Of a DNA stretch of 13,393 bases, positions 12,506 to 13,393 are shown in pieces. Positions within the stretch are counted from its first letter, which is position 1. Every line of letters begins with the position of its first letter. The stretch is taken from the NCBI GenBank assembly GCA_016931365.1, contig JAFGEY010000034.1, positions 1 to 13,393 of the forward strand. The letters run 5' to 3'. The notes under the pieces were generated by a model. The model was given only the letters and a program-made list of their open reading frames with translations, was not told the origin of the DNA and did no database searches. The translations under genes and the position numbers were made by a program. The stretch is from Anaerolineae bacterium (GTDB taxonomy: Bacteria > Chloroflexota > Anaerolineae > JAFGEY01).

Positions 12506-13393
12506 ATGATCCGAGTTGTTGTTACTGGTCTAGGTGCAGTATCGCCCGTAGGGAACAACGTGCCCGATATGTGGGATGCGGTGGTCAATGCGCGCAGCGG
12601 CGTGGGGCCGATCACCCGTTTTGATGCCGCCGAGTACACCACGCGCATTGCTGCCGAGGTCAAAAATTATTCACCGGAGCCCTATTTGTCGCGCAAAGAA
12701 GCTCGCCGCCTCGACGCACTGCTCCAGTTTACGGTCGGCGCCGCCGGGCAGGCCATCGACGATGCCAGGCTGGAAGCCTGCGCCGATTTGGATCGCAGCC
12801 GAGTAGGCATTCTCATCGGCGCGGGGATGGGCGGCATGCGCACCATGATCGACGCACACAATGAGCTACTGAAAAAAGGGCCGTCGAGCATCAGCCCATT
12901 TTTCGTCCCCTCGATCATCACCAACATGTCGGGCGGGCTGGTCGCCGAAAAGTATAAATTCAGCGGCCCGAACTTTTCGGTTTCCTCGGCCTGCGCCACC
13001 GGCAACCACGCCATCGGCGAGGCGATGGAGATGATCCGGCGCGGCGCGGCCGAGGTAATGGTCTGCGGCGCGGGCGAAGCGTCGATTGTTGGGTTGGGCG
13101 TTGGCGGGTTCGCCGCCATGCGTGCCCTGTCCACTCAAAACGACGACCCCGAACATGCCTGCAAGCCATTCGACAAGAACCGCGACGGTTTTGTGATGGG
13201 CGAAGGTGCGGCTGTTATGGTTATCGAAAGCCTGGAACACGCCCAACAGCGTGGCGCGCGCATCTATGCCGAGCTGGTCGGATATGCCGCCACTGCTGAC
13301 GCTTACCATATGGTCGCCCCTGACCCGGATGGCAAGGGCGCAGCCGAATCGATGCGCCTGGCCCTGGTCAGCGCGGGGATGTCGCCCACCGAG
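12506..13393 (+). CDS. fabF: Beta-ketoacyl-ACP synthase II FabF, N-terminal 296 residues (3' truncated by window edge)
   Basis: FabF condenses malonyl-ACP with an acyl-ACP to lengthen the chain by two carbons. The frame runs from ATG 12506 to the window edge without a stop. The N-terminus MIRVVVTGLGAVSPVG and the nucleophile motif SSACATG (Cys163) are typical, as are 'ACKPFDKNRDGFVMGEGA' (218-235) and 'ADAYHM' (His268). The numbering coincides with that of E. coli FabF. The two active-site histidines of the C-terminal half lie beyond the window. GGGG at 12498-12501 (within AAAGGGGG) is 4-5 nt before the ATG. It follows the cyclase gene in the same direction after 186 bp but has its own promoter. 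It probably partners the fabG-maoC-fabD unit. Confidence 0.94.
   Translation, partial: MIRVVVTGLGAVSPVGNNVPDMWDAVVNARSGVGPITRFDAAEYTTRIAAEVKNYSPEPYLSRKEARRLDALLQFTVGAAGQAIDDARLEACADLDRSRVGILIGAGMGGMRTMIDAHNELLKKGPSSISPFFVPSIITNMSGGLVAEKYKFSGPNFSVSSACATGNHAIGEAMEMIRRGAAEVMVCGAGEASIVGLGVGGFAAMRALSTQNDDPEHACKPFDKNRDGFVMGEGAAVMVIESLEHAQQRGARIYAELVGYAATADAYHMVAPDPDGKGAAESMRLALVSAGMSPTE

Overview
This window reads as chromosomal DNA of a free-living bacterium with moderately high GC, conventional Shine-Dalgarno sites and sigma70-type promoters. The mix of an orphan LysW-like zinc-ribbon protein, a stand-alone mreB, a long PKS-like malonyltransferase and a membrane class III adenylate cyclase suggests Chloroflexota (Anaerolineae-like). 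That placement is an inference from gene style, not from a search.

Layout. (1) 3-665: the C-terminal part of an ABC-2 permease on +. It faces a - strand unit of plsC, tadA and tRNA-Ser(CGA); the plsC and tadA frames overlap, and the tRNA lies 22 bp after tadA. A 12-bp perfect hairpin separates the two converging units. (2) xpt (xanthine phosphoribosyltransferase) is divergent from plsC and has a clear promoter. (3) mreB on - has a near-consensus promoter and a leader of about 235 nt that carries a degenerate tandem duplication of about 80-100 bp. (4) A 70-aa LysW-like zinc-ribbon protein with a (GAA)10-encoded poly-Glu tail shares a bidirectional terminator with a 12-TM MFS transporter. (5) The MFS gene is divergent from a cytoplasmic-type sulfatase, and each has its own promoter. 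(6) A fatty-acid/polyketide-type operon on - (fabG, MaoC-type dehydratase, PKS-like malonyltransferase) faces away from a membrane adenylate cyclase on +, which is followed by the start of fabF (KS) running off the right edge.

How the genes fit together. Regions 1 and 6 both serve membrane lipids: PlsC acylates lysophosphatidate, while reductase, dehydratase, malonyltransferase and ketosynthase supply most of one elongation cycle. ACP and enoyl reductase are not in the window. MreB sets cell shape. The MFS/sulfatase pair may take up and desulfate a small sulfated compound in the cytoplasm (inference).

The most unusual non-coding features are a 152-bp MITE-like palindromic element bounded by CTAG at both ends in the fabG/cyclase gap, two tandem GGATA/TATCC inverted repeats just upstream of fabG, a 7-bp inverted repeat spanning the fabF -10 box, a 10-bp direct repeat upstream of the zinc-ribbon gene, and the repeat-bearing mreB leader. 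I see no CRISPR array, phage genes, integrase or intact transposase. There is no clear case for a wholly new multi-gene system; the best leads are regulatory or small-element in nature.
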